A DNA stretch of 64,000 nucleotides from Cryptomeria japonica (GCF_030272615.1 NC_081406.1:264097692-264161691); one strand, 5' to 3'; positions 21,823-33,613 are shown, counted from the first letter of the stretch. Notes: generated by a model not told the origin, from the letters alone. Numbers and translations are program-made.

Positions 21823-22502
21823 TGAAATATCCCCCTATGGATATTTGCTCAAGATTTTTACCAGACGATCCATAGAAAATTTAACAAACAATTTGCATGT
21901 AACTGGTTTCTATTCATTCAATAACTTGCAACAAATTCTAATGTAAATCATATAATAACAGTTTAGAACAAAGACAAGACCTGAAAATTACATATGGATA
22001 TTGCCATTAAATCTTCAGATGATTAACAATAAAAAAATATCCAATCGTAGCCACGGAACTTACAATCGAGTTGGATAACCATCAATATGAATTTTGGTCA
22101 CAAAGTGAGACACTTGAGTGATATCTCCAACAAACAATGGGTTTCCATCCACTGCCTTGCAACTCGAGGGTTTTCGACCTCAAACCAGCTAAAAGTCAAA
22201 GCTTCCAAGAACTCTCCAAGAGAAAACAATAACAAAGCATAAACCAAGCATCCTAGAATGAGCCTCTCCATGTACTTAAATAGCACATCCTTGTGACTCT
22301 TCACATATCCTCTACTTGTCTCTTGGAATTCCCCTTTAATAATAAAGTGGCTTTATTTTATAATTTGATGTTGATATTAAAGTCACTTGAACGGGATTTA
22401 ATAAATAATTAAATTAAGTTGTCTTTAATATTATTATGTTTTGATAATTTAAAACTTAATTATTTAATTGATTTTCTAATGTCCCAAAAAGGAGACATTA
22501 CA
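21823..22502 (-). repeat. 3' LTR of the LARD-like element
   Basis: About 680 bp. The plus strand begins TGAAATATCCCCCTATGG and ends GGAGACATTACA. It is collinear with 26,655-27,297. Confidence 0.88.
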
Positions 22503-22520
22503 GTCCTCCCTCCTTAAAGA
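22503..22520 (-). other. Polypurine tract of the LARD-like element
   Basis: The plus strand GTCCTCCCTCCTTAAAG gives AAGGAGGGAGGAC on the element strand, directly before the LTR. It agrees with the orientation set by the primer binding site. Confidence 0.75.
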
Positions 22521-24714
22521 TTGCTTGTCCTCAAGCAACCATGAATCTGCATACCAATACTAGGATCCCAAATCATCCTCAAGAGCATTGTTCTACTAAT
22601 TCACTGTGCCACACTGATTAACACATCTACATACCCAAGGTGAAGCAACATATCTTGGTCCACAAGAGTCAATGCACCAAACATGTCAGGGCTTGGATCC
22701 CATATCAATCTATAAAGCCTACTATAAGAAATGAAGGAGTTTGTCAACCAATCACTCTGAGGTAACCATCCATGCATGTAGGACAACAAGACAATATGAA
22801 GATGAACCCCCACATGTCAACAAACCAACACAAAATGATACCAAACCTCGTTGCCATTACTCCAATCAGCGTCATAAATGATTTCAAATGTGTCACCAAA
22901 CTCATGTGCTAATTAAAAAAAAATCTCCCACATTACATCTCTATCCAAAAGAAGCACCCCTCAACACTCCCATACCATTGAATTTCTAATGTATTTAGTG
23001 CAAAATTGGGAAGTGCCATAAGATGCTAGCTAGGACAACCACCTATCCATAAGAAATCAAAGAATATGAAGTTGCCAGGAAACAAAGATATCACTGTCCT
23101 AACAAGAGGAATAGGTAACAATCTCAAGAATGAGGTGTGTATGCCAACACTACCCAATAATTTCAACTCTCAAATGTTTGATTCACTACAAATTTCATCA
23201 ACAAAATCAACTTCTACACCAATGAAATTATCACCATCAAATGAAACTTCAAAACCAGTAAATACCTACTTATCATCACAATGATGCAAAGAAGAATAAT
23301 TGTTGTTATTAAAATCAGAATTGTTACCATGCTTTTGTAACATATCTTCACCCCTTTCAAGAACCTCTTTACTGAATTTTTTATGGCCAAACCTTTCACA
23401 TTGGGTAAGAACACTAGTAGACCCCACTTCATTTTGCTTCTGATGTGTCGGGGTTGTTAACTCCTATGAATGGAAAGTTAAACTTATGCTGCCCTAGATC
23501 AAAAATTTAGGCTTCTCCATACTTTCTTTGAACCCATCACAAATCACCAAAATCTTGACTTGTCACATGTCCAAAAAGTGGTGGTGTCTCAAATGAGTCT
23601 TCCCCAAATGATGTCACAAAGCTGCAAGGTGTTTCCTAATGGAGCTCTTCAATCCTTTCATCTATATTGTGAATCTCTTCAATATGTAAAATGTTGGAAA
23701 CATTATGCCCCATTTCCTCCTTAAGGAGTCTATCAATTCTTTCTGCTATTTGATTGATTTCCAACTCCCTTGTACCAACTTCTTGTTCTTTGGTTGTAGT
23801 TATAACAAACATCTGATTTCCTGATTTATATAGAGATAAATGAGCTATACTTAGCTGGTAACAAGGTTCATCAACATCTTTGTCCTTGTCTTCAGCAAAT
23901 TTAATAGCAAGATCCCTATCCATTAATAGCTGCAAGAAATCTGATTTCATCTTTTCAAATGCTCCTTTGATTGTGTTCAATTGAGTACTGGTAACTCCAC
24001 TTGCAACTCCTTTATGTCTCTCCTCAATCTAAGTTTCCCAAGTAAGATCCTTAATGTATTTATGAAATTCATCTACCCCTCTTAAAATTTGCATAACTCT
24101 CTCCTCTATGACCAATAATTTGTCCTTCAAATCTTGCAATGATAAAGGCTTAGTTCAAATTCATCTAAGGAACATGGGTTGCCACACATTAAATTTTCTA
24201 ATTTGTTCTTAATAGTGGAAGCATTATCACTGTCACACTTAATTGATTCTCTAGATGATGTCATGTACTCTTCATGAAGTAGCAATGGAACAACATTATG
24301 ATTATATATGTATTCACCCAAGGAGTTCTTCTCTTCACTGGTTTTATCAATAGTTGCAAATCACCAATTAGGAGTTTTGTATATCTCTCACCTATAGCAA
24401 CTGATTCTTCCTCCATAATAACATCCTTAACTACTTGGGAAATATTAAGTGTATTTGTTTCAACTTGCTCTTCATGAATCAAGGCACTATTTACACCTAT
24501 ATCTTGGTCCTCATCACTACTTGGTTGCCATAGATCTTTCTCCTTATTATCTCCACAATTATGATATGTTGTCCAAGCCTCCTGACATGTGAAACAAATA
24601 TGCTCTCTTCTCATTTTGTTCTTGCTCTTTTTTGGAGATCCTGAAATCTATAAACCCAGTGAACTTACTACTTAGCTCCTCTTTAGTCAATACTTCCTTG
24701 AATTTCTCAATTTT
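22521..24714 (-). other. Internal region of the LARD-like element, lower part
   Basis: About 2.2 kb with short minus-strand frames (23,636-23,980; 24,127-24,321; 24,261-24,614) rich in Glu, Asp, Lys and Ile. One has a helical ELEINQIAERIDRLLKEE stretch; another begins CFTCQEAWTTYHNC, which does not match the gag knuckle spacing. After the PDS5-like block the frame continues at about 24,600-24,717 with KIEKFKEVLTKEEL. I cannot assign these. They could be further captured exons or decayed non-coding sequence. Confidence 0.4.
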
Positions 24715-25440
24715 CTATTCAACCAAACTTCTTGAGATATTATAGGATGCAGTTGAAACATGCAGCTCTCTTCTCCAAATGTCTAACAAATCAAACCGTA
24801 ACTGCTTACAAACTCCATCATTCTCATCTAGGATCATGGACAAGATGTCGAACATGTATGTCTTTACCTTGTCTGGATGGTGTTCCCTGATTATAGCAAC
24901 GAAATATTGAAATATTTGAAGAATCGACTTATCACATTGGAGATCCAACATAAGGATGAATGATCTGGTTCTCGTCATAATTTCTAAAATTTTATCCCTC
25001 TTACCAAAAGTAGGGGCTTTGACATCATGTAACTCATGTAGGCTCTCCACAATCAGTTGTAAAACCTTCTTCAATATATCATCATTATAGGGTGCTACTA
25101 GAGTTGTTATTCTTATGATCTCACTATAACAAGAAGCAACTACAAGTCTCACTTCTTTATAAGGATGTCCCATAAACTTCAGCTGGACCAAGGCGAGCAT
25201 TGAGGGCTACAAAGCCCAATTCAGAAGCCTCAAGCCTCCAATCTAACTGGTCTACTTGAGACAGATATGTATCTAATTCTTCCAACTTAGTGAGGACACC
25301 ATCAAGAAATTTCGTGGACTAAAATTGTAATCCAATCATATAAAGCCCATTTCCTATTTCCTTTTCTTTCTGCAAGTCCCTTAATTGTTCACCATTAAAT
25401 GTGTCATTAAAATTCTTTTCAGAAAAAATCACTTTTTTGA
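24715..25440 (-). pseudogene. PDS5-like (sister chromatid cohesion) gene fragment
   Basis: The main frame (24,715-25,200, 161 codons) reads LKFMGHPYKEVRLVVASCYS, EIIRITTLVAPYNDD, KVLQLIVESLHEL, FGKRDKILEIMTRTRSFILM and LDLQCDKSILQIFQYF. This is the N-terminal HEAT-repeat region of plant PDS5 proteins, whose signature includes APYNDD and VMLDLECD-like blocks. Upstream, LTKLEELDTYLSQVDQ (about 25,290) continues the family pattern in another frame. A frameshift lies near 25,250, and a TAG at about 25,212 interrupts AL*PSMLALV. PDS5 binds cohesin on chromosomes; this truncated copy cannot do that. Reading across several family blocks without introns suggests capture through RNA, but I cannot see the host gene structure. 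Confidence 0.8.
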
Positions 25441-26640
25441 TCTGCTATTGTCTTCATCACCATAATACTCTACCCCTGTTCTTTCCAAATTTTCTTTGCA
25501 CCTCTCTCCTTAATTCAATTCATGGACATTAATAAAAATAGATTGCATACTCTCTAAACTCTCATTGTATTCAACATTCTTCACCATAACCAATAGTTTG
25601 TTTACCACTAGAGGGAATAGTTGATTTACAATTTAAGATATTCAGCTTGCATTGTTTTTGTTCAACAATGACATTACATACTACGATTTGGAATGAATGA
25701 GCACAGTATTTGTATTCAGTCTTAAACCATAATAGATTAATTTGCATAAAAATTTCAACTAGATTAACTAAATGAACAGCTACTACAGGACAGATATTGC
25801 AGAGATAACTTTGACAGAGGTTGGAATAGATCTGAGTTACCACAATAATAAAAACACTACAATACTGTGTGAAGATAAATAATATGATATGAATCTTTCA
25901 ACTTCTGACATAGATACAAGATGCAAAAATATTATATTCTTTGAATCTGAAATGGTCACATCCAGTTGATAATCTCCTCCCTTATTGGGTGTGCTAAAGT
26001 TAGACCTCCATTGGCTGAGTACAAACACTACCAAGAAGGAATGGAAACTGGTTCCGTAGATGGAAAAAGTGACTCACAAACTGATAATGATTAATCGCCC
26101 ATGTTATGTATAAGCAGTAAACCCATTTGCATTCACCTCCAAATCCTGTCGAAGTTCCAAAATTTCTAAAACATGCGATACTTAATATCAATGTGAATAG
26201 AGCCGTTGTAGAATATATGAAGGAAACAATATAATTCCTCATGGTGAATGTTCAAAGCCTTGGCAAATGAGATAATTCAATCCCTGCGCTCAAAAATTAA
26301 GTAGTGATGTCAACATTCTTTTGTCTCTGACGGCAACATGTATCTCACCAAAACTATAATAGCTTCACTGTGATAATTGAACCACAATTCCAAACTTTTA
26401 GAGGAAATATAAATCCTCTCCACACAAAAGATTAATCCTGAGCCCTTAATAATTACTTCACTGGAATACTTTTTTGAATAAGATAAGGGCATCAAATTCC
26501 TCAATCTGCAATACTTTTATTTCCAAAACAATTACCAATTTTGTCCCCAATGGAGACTTCGCAAATTTTCCAAACTCCAATCTTTGAAAACCAATAGTGA
26601 GAACTGACTCAAATAAAACCTTATGGTTGTCTAGAAAACC
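25441..26640 (-). other. Internal region of the LARD-like element, upper part
   Basis: About 1.2 kb near the 5' end. Minus-strand frames at 25,571-25,843, 25,837-26,034, 26,000-26,242 and 26,310-26,504 are short, hydrophobic or Cys-rich, and match nothing I know. No gag motif is present. It may be the leader plus captured sequence. Confidence 0.4.
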
Positions 26641-26653
26641 AGTTCTGATACCA
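26641..26653 (-). other. Primer binding site of the LARD-like element
   Basis: The element strand reads TGGTATCAGAACT, matching TGGTATCAGA of the initiator tRNA-Met complement. It lies one base inside the 5' LTR and fixes the minus orientation. Confidence 0.88.
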
Positions 26654-26654
26654 T

Positions 26655-27297
26655 TGAAATATCCGCCTATGGATATTTACTCTAGATTTTTACAAGACGA
26701 TCCACAGAAAAATTAACACACAATTTGCATGCAACTGATTTGTATTGCAACAAATTCCAATGTAAATCATATAATAACAGTTTAGAACAAAAACAAGACC
26801 AGAAAAATTACATATGGATATTGCCTTTAAATCTATAGATAATTAACAATAGAAAATATCCAATCGTAGCCACAAAACTTACACTTGAATTGGATAATCA
26901 ACAATATGAATTTTGAGCACAAAGTGAGACCCCTGAGTGATATCTCCAACAGATAATGGGTTTTTGTCCACTGCCTCCCAGCTCGAGGGTTTTCATCCTC
27001 AAACCAACTGAAAGCCAAAGCTTCCCAAACTCTCCAAGAGATAACAATAACAAAGCATAAACGAATCATCCCAGAGTGAGCCTCTCCGTGTACTTAAATA
27101 GCACATCCTTGTGACTCTTCACATATCCGCTGCCTGTCTCTCGGAATTCCCCTTTAATAATAAAGTGACTTTATTTTATAATTTGATGTTGACATTAAAG
27201 TCACTTAAATTTTCTTTAATAAATAATTAAATTAGGCTGTCTTTAAAATTTAATTATTTAATCGATTTTCTAATGTCCCAAAAAGATGGACATTACA
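26655..27297 (-). repeat. 5' LTR of the LARD-like element
   Basis: About 643 bp, from TGAAATATCCGCC to GATGGACATTACA on the plus strand. A short deletion relative to the other LTR occurs near 26,740. It is followed by the ATAGG duplication. Confidence 0.88.
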
Positions 27298-27302
27298 ATA
27301 GG
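27298..27302. repeat. Target-site duplication ATAGG, right copy
   Basis: Identical to 21,818-21,822. Confidence 0.9.
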
Positions 27303-28230
27303 TCCTTTTATGGCATAGTCTGGCTTCACAAGGATGGTTCTAATGGACTGGGATTTGAGGCCATATATAGTAGCTGTTGGGATGATAGGTGTGTATGCAG
27401 CGTGGTGGGAGTTCCATCAACTAGCATGACTCACTATTCCAGATGTTTTGGGATTGGATGAGGTGGCACCAGCAGTCAATCAAGTTGTTGGAGGAGATGG
27501 GGATGATGGGGGAGACAAAGGGGATGGAGGTGCGGATAGAGAGTTTGAAGGTGTAGAGAGAGGACAGTGGAGGAGAGATCAAAGGAGGGGGTGGGGGGGG
27601 AGAGGATAGGGTCCTTGGGTATATGTGTAGGTATCCCCATAGGTACAAGGACAAGGAGAACCATAGGTACAGATTCTAGCAATAGTACCACCACCAATAA
27701 GACTTTTGCTAGTGCCAGCACAATAGTAGCCACAAGTGCCTCAAGTCACCCAGGCCATGCTTGACCAAGTGATTATGGAGAGGGATATAGAGAGAGCTCG
27801 GACAATGAGCTTGATAGATGAGGTAGCGAGGGAGAGAGCCAGGGTGAATGGAGAGTGGGCTCATGCAAAGAGACTACAAGTAAAGGTGGACATGAGATAG
27901 GCAACTAGGGACACCCTATAGGTGGAGAGAGACACCCTACAAGGGGAGAGGGACACTATATAAGTGGCCCTTGAGGATATGAGGACAGAGCGGGATGCAT
28001 TCAGGATAGAGGGAGATGTGACCACAAAAGTATTGCAGGAGGCCCAGGGAGGGGAGATGGTGGAGAGGATCAAGGAGCTTGAGGGTGCTAGGGAACAAAT
28101 GACATGGAGCCAAGTTGATGTGACCTGACCTAGAGGAGAGAGGGATATGGGAAAGAAGTTGTTGATACCAGTCGGCATGATGCGGGTCCTTAGTGAGGTT
28201 ATGGGTTCTAGGACACAGATAGAGTGAATG
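27303..28230 (+). pseudogene. Antisense plant-mobile-domain ORF of element A, C-terminal part
   Basis: Continues the ORF interrupted at 21,822. It has YAAWWEFHQ (about 27,395), then GGDGDDGGDKGDGG (about 27,490) and an Arg/Gly-rich stretch. A long helical, charged tail follows, with VERDTLQGERDTI, ALEDMRTERDAFRIEGDV and RIKELEGAREQMT, in which TGEERD-like heptads repeat. The tail resembles the C-terminal coiled region of element B (55,440-55,700). Frameshifts and stops are frequent. Downstream to 28,480 only weak traces remain. Confidence 0.65.
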
Positions 28231-28479
28231 GCATGGGAGACAATATTATAGAGATCTATATCATTAGGCTATGATTGTAGAGCAAAGAGTGGTTTTCTTT
28301 ACTGACAGAACTAGATTCCAACATACACGGTCATAGACATAAGGGGGATCAATAGGAATGCGTGCACCTTGGCCACCACCAACAGGACCCTCTGGAGGGT
28401 GGGAAAATCTAGGGAGCGATAGAGAGAGCACTAGCGAGCTCATGGATTTTGATAGTTTTGACGACCCATTGGGGAGATT

Positions 28480-30547
28480 TCATTGTATTGTGATTGAACG
28501 CATCATGATTTTGGTGGCGATTCATTTATTGTTGTATTATGATGGATATTTCTTATGGATTGTATTGCATTTGATGATGGATTTATGATGATGAATGTTG
28601 ATTATGCTTATGCTATGTTGATGATGATTATGAGGCTCTCTAACATGTGTGTGGTATAGGATGGATATATGCATGTATGGACCTATGTGATGTGTGTGAC
28701 ATGCATATATGTGTTGGTATGCTATGTTGGATGTATGATGTATATGATATTTTTGAAATATGTTGTATGCGGGATGGGTTATGTATGGATATATGATGAT
28801 GCGATGATGAGGCGATTATGACACATGTGTAATGTGATTAAAAGTTGGATGATTATGATACAAGATAATGAATATGGATATGAAGTTATGATAATGCACA
28901 CTTATGGTTATTATTGTGATATAGATATGTATAATAGAATGTAAAATAGATGCATATGATTGTGCAATGAAATTATTTCTAAGATGATACAAGATGAATT
29001 CTAAAATGATCGTGCAAGACAAAATGAATGCCAAATTGATATAAAATAAAATGAAGTGAAACGGATCCTATAATGATTATGCAATGAAATGAATCGTAAT
29101 ATAATGTAGAATGAAATGAAATAAAATGAATCCTATAATGAGATGCAATAAAATGAACTCTTAAATAATGTAAGATGAAATGAATTATGAATGATATGAT
29201 ATGTATATGAAAATGAAAGGAATCCTAAATAAGATGAACTGATGCTTGAAATACCATGAACCTAAAATGAAAATGAAGTGAGATAGTATAAATGAACTTT
29301 AAAATTAAAATGAATCCTAAAATGATATGGAAAGTGTAATGAAGAGATGTAATGCAATAAAATGAATGGAAACCAAGCGACCACCATCTAAATGCAAGAA
29401 AATGGATGAATGTGAAAGAAATGACAATGTAAATGCAAATGGAGATGAATGATTTTTGTGATGTGCGAACAATAGTAGAACAAAATATTATGGATAGAAG
29501 AAGAAGAAGGGAAATGGATTGGGGTCTCAAGTCAAAGGAAATGATGAATGGAGGGTGGGTGGATGGATGTGATTTGTTGTGTAAAATGTGGAGAGCCATT
29601 CTAGTTTTTGATATTGCAACGAATTATCTACACCACTAGCTATAAAAGTCAGGATGTTGTGAATATCTGATGCATGGACTATACTCTCAAACAATAGGTT
29701 ATCTTAGTGCATACAAGTTTACAAACAACCATGATGGAGTAAATGCAAAACTTGTTGGATCATACAAGAGAAACCATCAAACATGCCATGCCACAAAAAC
29801 ATCCCAATATACACCGGCCAAGACATACCAAGATATAGAATGATCAAGGCAACCCTGAATAGGTATAGGCATAGGACACAAAATAAAAATCAAAGCGAAA
29901 AGACCAATCATGCAAACGACACACACATGGCCAACTGATATCTCTTGCCAAGAGTGGGATGGGGATCTGGATCTATAGACTACCAAACAAGGGAAAAATG
30001 CATCCCGATGGGCAAGGAATATGGAAATGACTGATAGGTGGCAAAAGAAAAAGTGCTTTGTTGAAGGTTTGTAGATAGGAAAATTGTTTCTCGGCTTTGT
30101 TTAGCACATTGTGAATAGGTGTTTGGTCTATGTGCAAGTCAAGATAAGCTCAGACTAACACGAAAATCTCAATGTGATGGGGAAAAGATCAATTTGAAGG
30201 TATAAAGCTCACTATGACAGGATGGTCCTTATTCATAGCATTGAACGTATCTCATCATCTCAATGGGATGGCAAAGGGGATGAGGGATCAATGATGGTTT
30301 ATGAAAATGTGATTGAGGTGAAGAGTGTCTGCATGGAAGTAGTGAGGGTGAATGGAAAATTAAAAGATCATATCACTAAAGAAATATGAATGCATAGGTG
30401 TTTGGAAGGAGGTGATGCAAGTAGTGAGGCTAGATGGTGAATTAATGGCTTACATCACTAAGGAAGTATGTATGTGGGGGGGAGGGCAATGATGCAAGTA
30501 GGCACGATGAGAAATCAAAAAAATGGTGGATCTAAATTATTTACCTT
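28480..30547. repeat. AT-rich spacer with simple and AAAATGAATCC-type repeats in element A
   Basis: About 2 kb between the antisense ORF and integrase. 28,500-28,850 is dominated by TGATGATTATGATG-like sequence, and 28,980-29,360 by irregular AAAATGAATCCTAAAATGA units. Reading frames here (for example 29,225-29,599) are products of the repeat. 29,640-30,540 has no visible protein. Element B has a comparable spacer at 55,870-57,470. Confidence 0.6.
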
Positions 30548-30620
30548 GGTGCCTGAGAACAGGTTTTCACCAAGGTACTTGCCCATAGCACCACAAAGTG
30601 GTTTTCACTAATGGACGAAA
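30548..30620 (-). other. Conserved block downstream of integrase, element A
   Basis: Contains AGGTTTTCACCAAGGTACTT (30,561-30,580), GCCC, and a second GGTTTTCACTA (30,600-30,610) before GGACGAA. Element B has the same order at 57,471-57,540. A T-rich run follows on the plus strand in both. The role is unknown; it could be an RNA processing or export signal. Confidence 0.5.
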
Positions 30621-30739
30621 ATATTTTTCTTTACTTTTTTCATTTTTTAATTTTTTTTGTCTTTTTCTTGTTTTCTGATTTTTTTTAGTTTTTTCTTTTT
30701 GAAAATTGGGATTCCCTAAATTCTAGGCATAAAATTTCT

Positions 30740-31790
30740 TTAGATGAAGGATGTTCATGGGCTCATCCAATGATTCGCCTTCAGGAGTAGCCAACTAGTA
30801 TGCTCTGAAACCATATTTTGCAGTGATGATATAGGGTCCCAACCAATTAGGCTCAAACTTTCTCTTCTTTTCTTGGTCATGATGATTCTTCTGATTTTCC
30901 ATAAGGACAAGGTCACCATTTTCAAACTCCTAGCTTCTGATTTTCTTGTTGTGGTTAAGGTGAAGGTGATTCTAATTAACTCGGAGATGATTCAAGGCCT
31001 TAAGATATCATTCATCTAGAAATTCAAGCTCTTGTAGTCAAGCCACTTTGTATTCTTTATCAGGGATAATATTTTGTAGGGACACTCGTAGCAAGGGATA
31101 CTCAATCTTAAGGTAAAGGATGGCTTTGAGGACAAACATGAGGGAATATGGTGTGGCTCATGTAGGTTTGCAAATTCTTCTATGGTAGGCCCAAAGGATG
31201 GGATAGAATTGCAAGTGCCAATCATGACCATCTTCATTCATTGTCTTTTTGAGGATCTTGATAAGAATTTTGTTTAAAACCTCATCTTGACCATTGCCTT
31301 GCGAGTAATATGGAGTGGAAAAGAAGTGTTGGATTGCAAAATTCTGGCATAATTCTTTGACATGCTGATTTTAAAAGGGTGCCATTATCGGTAATGATAA
31401 CTTTAGGGATTCCATAGTGGCAGATTAAATAGTTTAGGATAAATTTTGCAATTTTTTTGTCAGTGGTAAAGGTGAGTGGTATGTCTTCCATCCACTTGGT
31501 GAAGTATTTTATGGTGGAGGTGATGAATTTGTGGCCATTGGATAAAGTGGGATGAATTTTCCCAATGAGATCTAACCCCCACTAGGAGAAGGGCCAGGGT
31601 GTAATGAGTGGTTGTAGGTCTTGAGATGGTGCATGAATCTTTTCACCATATTTCTGACAAGGCACATATTTATTAACATAGTGATATACATCTTATTCCA
31701 TTGTAGGCCAGTAGTATCCTATGTGTAGTAGCTTCTTAGCTAGAGTGAGGCTTCTTGAGTGTGACTCATGGATACCCTCATGTACCTCAC
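30740..31790 (-). pseudogene. Element A integrase
   Basis: Decayed gypsy integrase. The C-terminal GPY/F-type segment (FEPNWLGPYIITAKYGF, then LATPEGESLDEP) is at about 30,750-30,860. The core includes WGLDLIGKI (about 31,570), IPKVIITDNG (about 31,390) and the zinc-binding region near 31,640-31,740. Several frameshifts separate these parts. The third catalytic residue region is disrupted near 31,300. Element B has the same gene in better shape. Confidence 0.75.
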
Positions 31791-31974
31791 GTAATTCTCA
31801 TTTGGCTTCTTCTTTGTCTAAACACCATAGGAGGGTTCCAATGTAGTGCCTTCAAAATAGGGTGTCTCCAAGAATGGTGTATAGAGCGGATTAGCAGATG
31901 AAAGTTTGTTGTTGGGTTTTGGTAAGGTGAGGGGAAATAGTATTGTCGCAAAGGTAGGCATAGGTTCCTTTATA

Positions 31975-32524
31975 CTAGGGAGAGTTGGGACCAATAAGTT
32001 CACATACCATTTCAAACTCAGGAACATCGTATGCTAGGACCAAGAAGTGCTCAACTAGGAACTCACACTTTTGACTGTTTTCGCATCTGTACGAGAGAAC
32101 CGATTGTCGCCATGGCATCAGAACCTTTGTTGTTTGTGTGAGGGATCTGATCAAATTCAATGAAGGAGAAGTGTTGCTTAAATTCCTCTAGCATGTGGAA
32201 ATAAGGGAGCAGCTTGTCATCTTTTCTTTGATACTCATCATTGACTTACTTAATGACAAGTTGACAGTCTCCATATACATGCAGATCAATGATCTTCCTT
32301 TGAATAGCCAGGAAGAGATCAGTAATGAGGGCTTCATATTCCATGATGTTGTTTGTGCATGTGAAGGCTATCTTATAAGACTTGGGTATGCAATCTCCTT
32401 GTGGGGTCACTAATAGAATGCATGCCCCTAATCCATGTTGCAGGCAAGAGCCATGAAAGTAGGGTTGCCACTTGGTAGATTGGGTGATTGTCATGATGGC
32501 ATCGTCAGGGAATTCTGTAATCAA
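31975..32524 (-). pseudogene. Element A second (archaeal-type) RNase H
   Basis: The segment 32,246-32,524 has WQPYFHGSCLQHGLGACILL, TPQGDCIPKSYKIAF, TNNIMEYEALITDL and VYGDCQLVIK. It corresponds to LYFDGS ... EYEAL ... GDYQLV of element B; the first catalytic Asp is changed (FHGS). The continuation at about 32,100-32,240 is in other frames. The position between the first RNase H and integrase marks the Tat lineage. Confidence 0.72.
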
Positions 32525-32559
32525 TGGGTGGTCACCTTGTAAAGGGGCATCATCGAGTT

Positions 32560-33600
32560 GATCAACAATTAATTGTCCTTTTATTAATTTCCAATCTACA
32601 TACTCATGTTGAATTCACTTAGCAGGATAACCCATTTAGCAGTCCTTCCTATAAGAGAAGGTTTTGACAGGAGGTACTTGAGAGGGTCAATTTTTGCAAT
32701 GAGCTTGGTTTTATGATTGAACATGTAATGATGGAGCTTATGAGTGTTGAAGATGACTACAAGGAATGCTTGTTCATTTGGGGTGTAGTTAAGCTCATAT
32801 CTGACTAGTGTACAATTGTTATAGTATATAGCATTCTCTCTCCCTTATTCATCAACTTGTGCCAATAATGCCCCCAAGGCCATTGATGTAGCAGAAATGT
32901 ACAGGAGAAGAGGTTGTCCTAGAATAGGAGGCAATTAGCATAGGTGGGGAAGCTAAGTATTATTTGAGCCTGTCAAATGCTTTCTGGCACAAACAATCCC
33001 ACTAAAATTTGGTGTTATTTCGCAGGAGATGACAAAATGGATGACACTTGTTTGCAAGTTGAGCGATGAACCGATGGATGGTCTGGAGTTTTCCTTGGAG
33101 ACTTCAGAGTTGCTTAAGAGTTTTTGGTGGTGGCATATCCATAATTTCTTTTACCTTAACTAAATCCACTTTGATTCCTCTATGTAATACACTGGATCCT
33201 ACAAGGTTACCAGAAGTAACTCCAAAGACACATTTCTTAGAATTGAGCCTTATCTTGTACTTTTCCAATCGCTCAAAGATCTTTCTTAGAACTGCAATAT
33301 GGCCTTGTGTCTTTGATTTACCCAAGAGATCATCCACATAATCCTCCATAATATCATGTAACAGATCATGGAAGATAGTGGTTATTGCTCTTTGGAGGGT
33401 GGTGCCTACATTCTTCAAGCCAAAAGGCATGACCAAATAGCAAAATATTCCCCACAAAGTGGTAAAGGTTTTCTTGTGTTGGTCTTCACCCACGATTTTG
33501 ATCCGGTTATATCCTAAAAAGTCAACCATTAAGGAGAGCATATCATGTCCCTTTGTAAGATCAACTATCATGTCAATATTTGGTAGGGGAAGTCATTCTT
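32560..33600 (-). pseudogene. Element A reverse transcriptase and first RNase H
   Basis: The open part 33,104-33,571 has MLSLMVDFLGYNRIKI, VMPFGLKNVGTTLQRA and the catalytic YVDDLL (residues 78-81 onward), then KIRLNSKKCVFGV. Thumb and RNase H remnants continue to about 32,640 in broken frames (VDLVKVKEIMDMPPPK at 33,110-33,160; LARYLLSKPSLIG-like traces near 32,650). Element B keeps the whole region in one frame. Confidence 0.82.
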
Positions 33601-33613
33601 AGCGCATTCTTTA

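Larger units (their letters stand above)
21823..27297 (-). mobile_element. Non-autonomous LTR retrotransposon (LARD-like) with captured PDS5-like sequence
   Basis: A 5,475-bp element with an exact 5-bp target duplication (ATAGG), two LTRs of about 0.65 kb, a primer binding site and a polypurine tract. It is minus-strand. The 4.15-kb internal region has no recognisable gag, protease, reverse transcriptase or integrase, so it must depend on another element, as large retrotransposon derivatives do. It contains a host-like segment related to PDS5 in sense orientation. The LTRs differ at roughly one base in ten by eye, so the insertion is old. It interrupts the antisense ORF of element A. Confidence 0.88.

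Noticed and set aside
24555-24614. CFTCQEAWTTYHNC considered as a gag zinc knuckle of the LARD-like element
   Set aside because: The spacing is C-X2-C-X7-H-X1-C, not C-X2-C-X4-H-X4-C, and no capsid motif is nearby.
27476-27733. Minus-strand Pro/Leu-rich frames at 27,421-27,733
   Set aside because: Shadows of the Gly/Asp-rich plant-mobile-domain segment on the plus strand.
29225-29599. 124-codon minus-strand hydrophobic frame with membrane-like segments
   Set aside because: Derived from the AATGAAATG-type simple repeat; reading such repeats backwards gives Phe/Ile/His/Ser-rich frames by chance.
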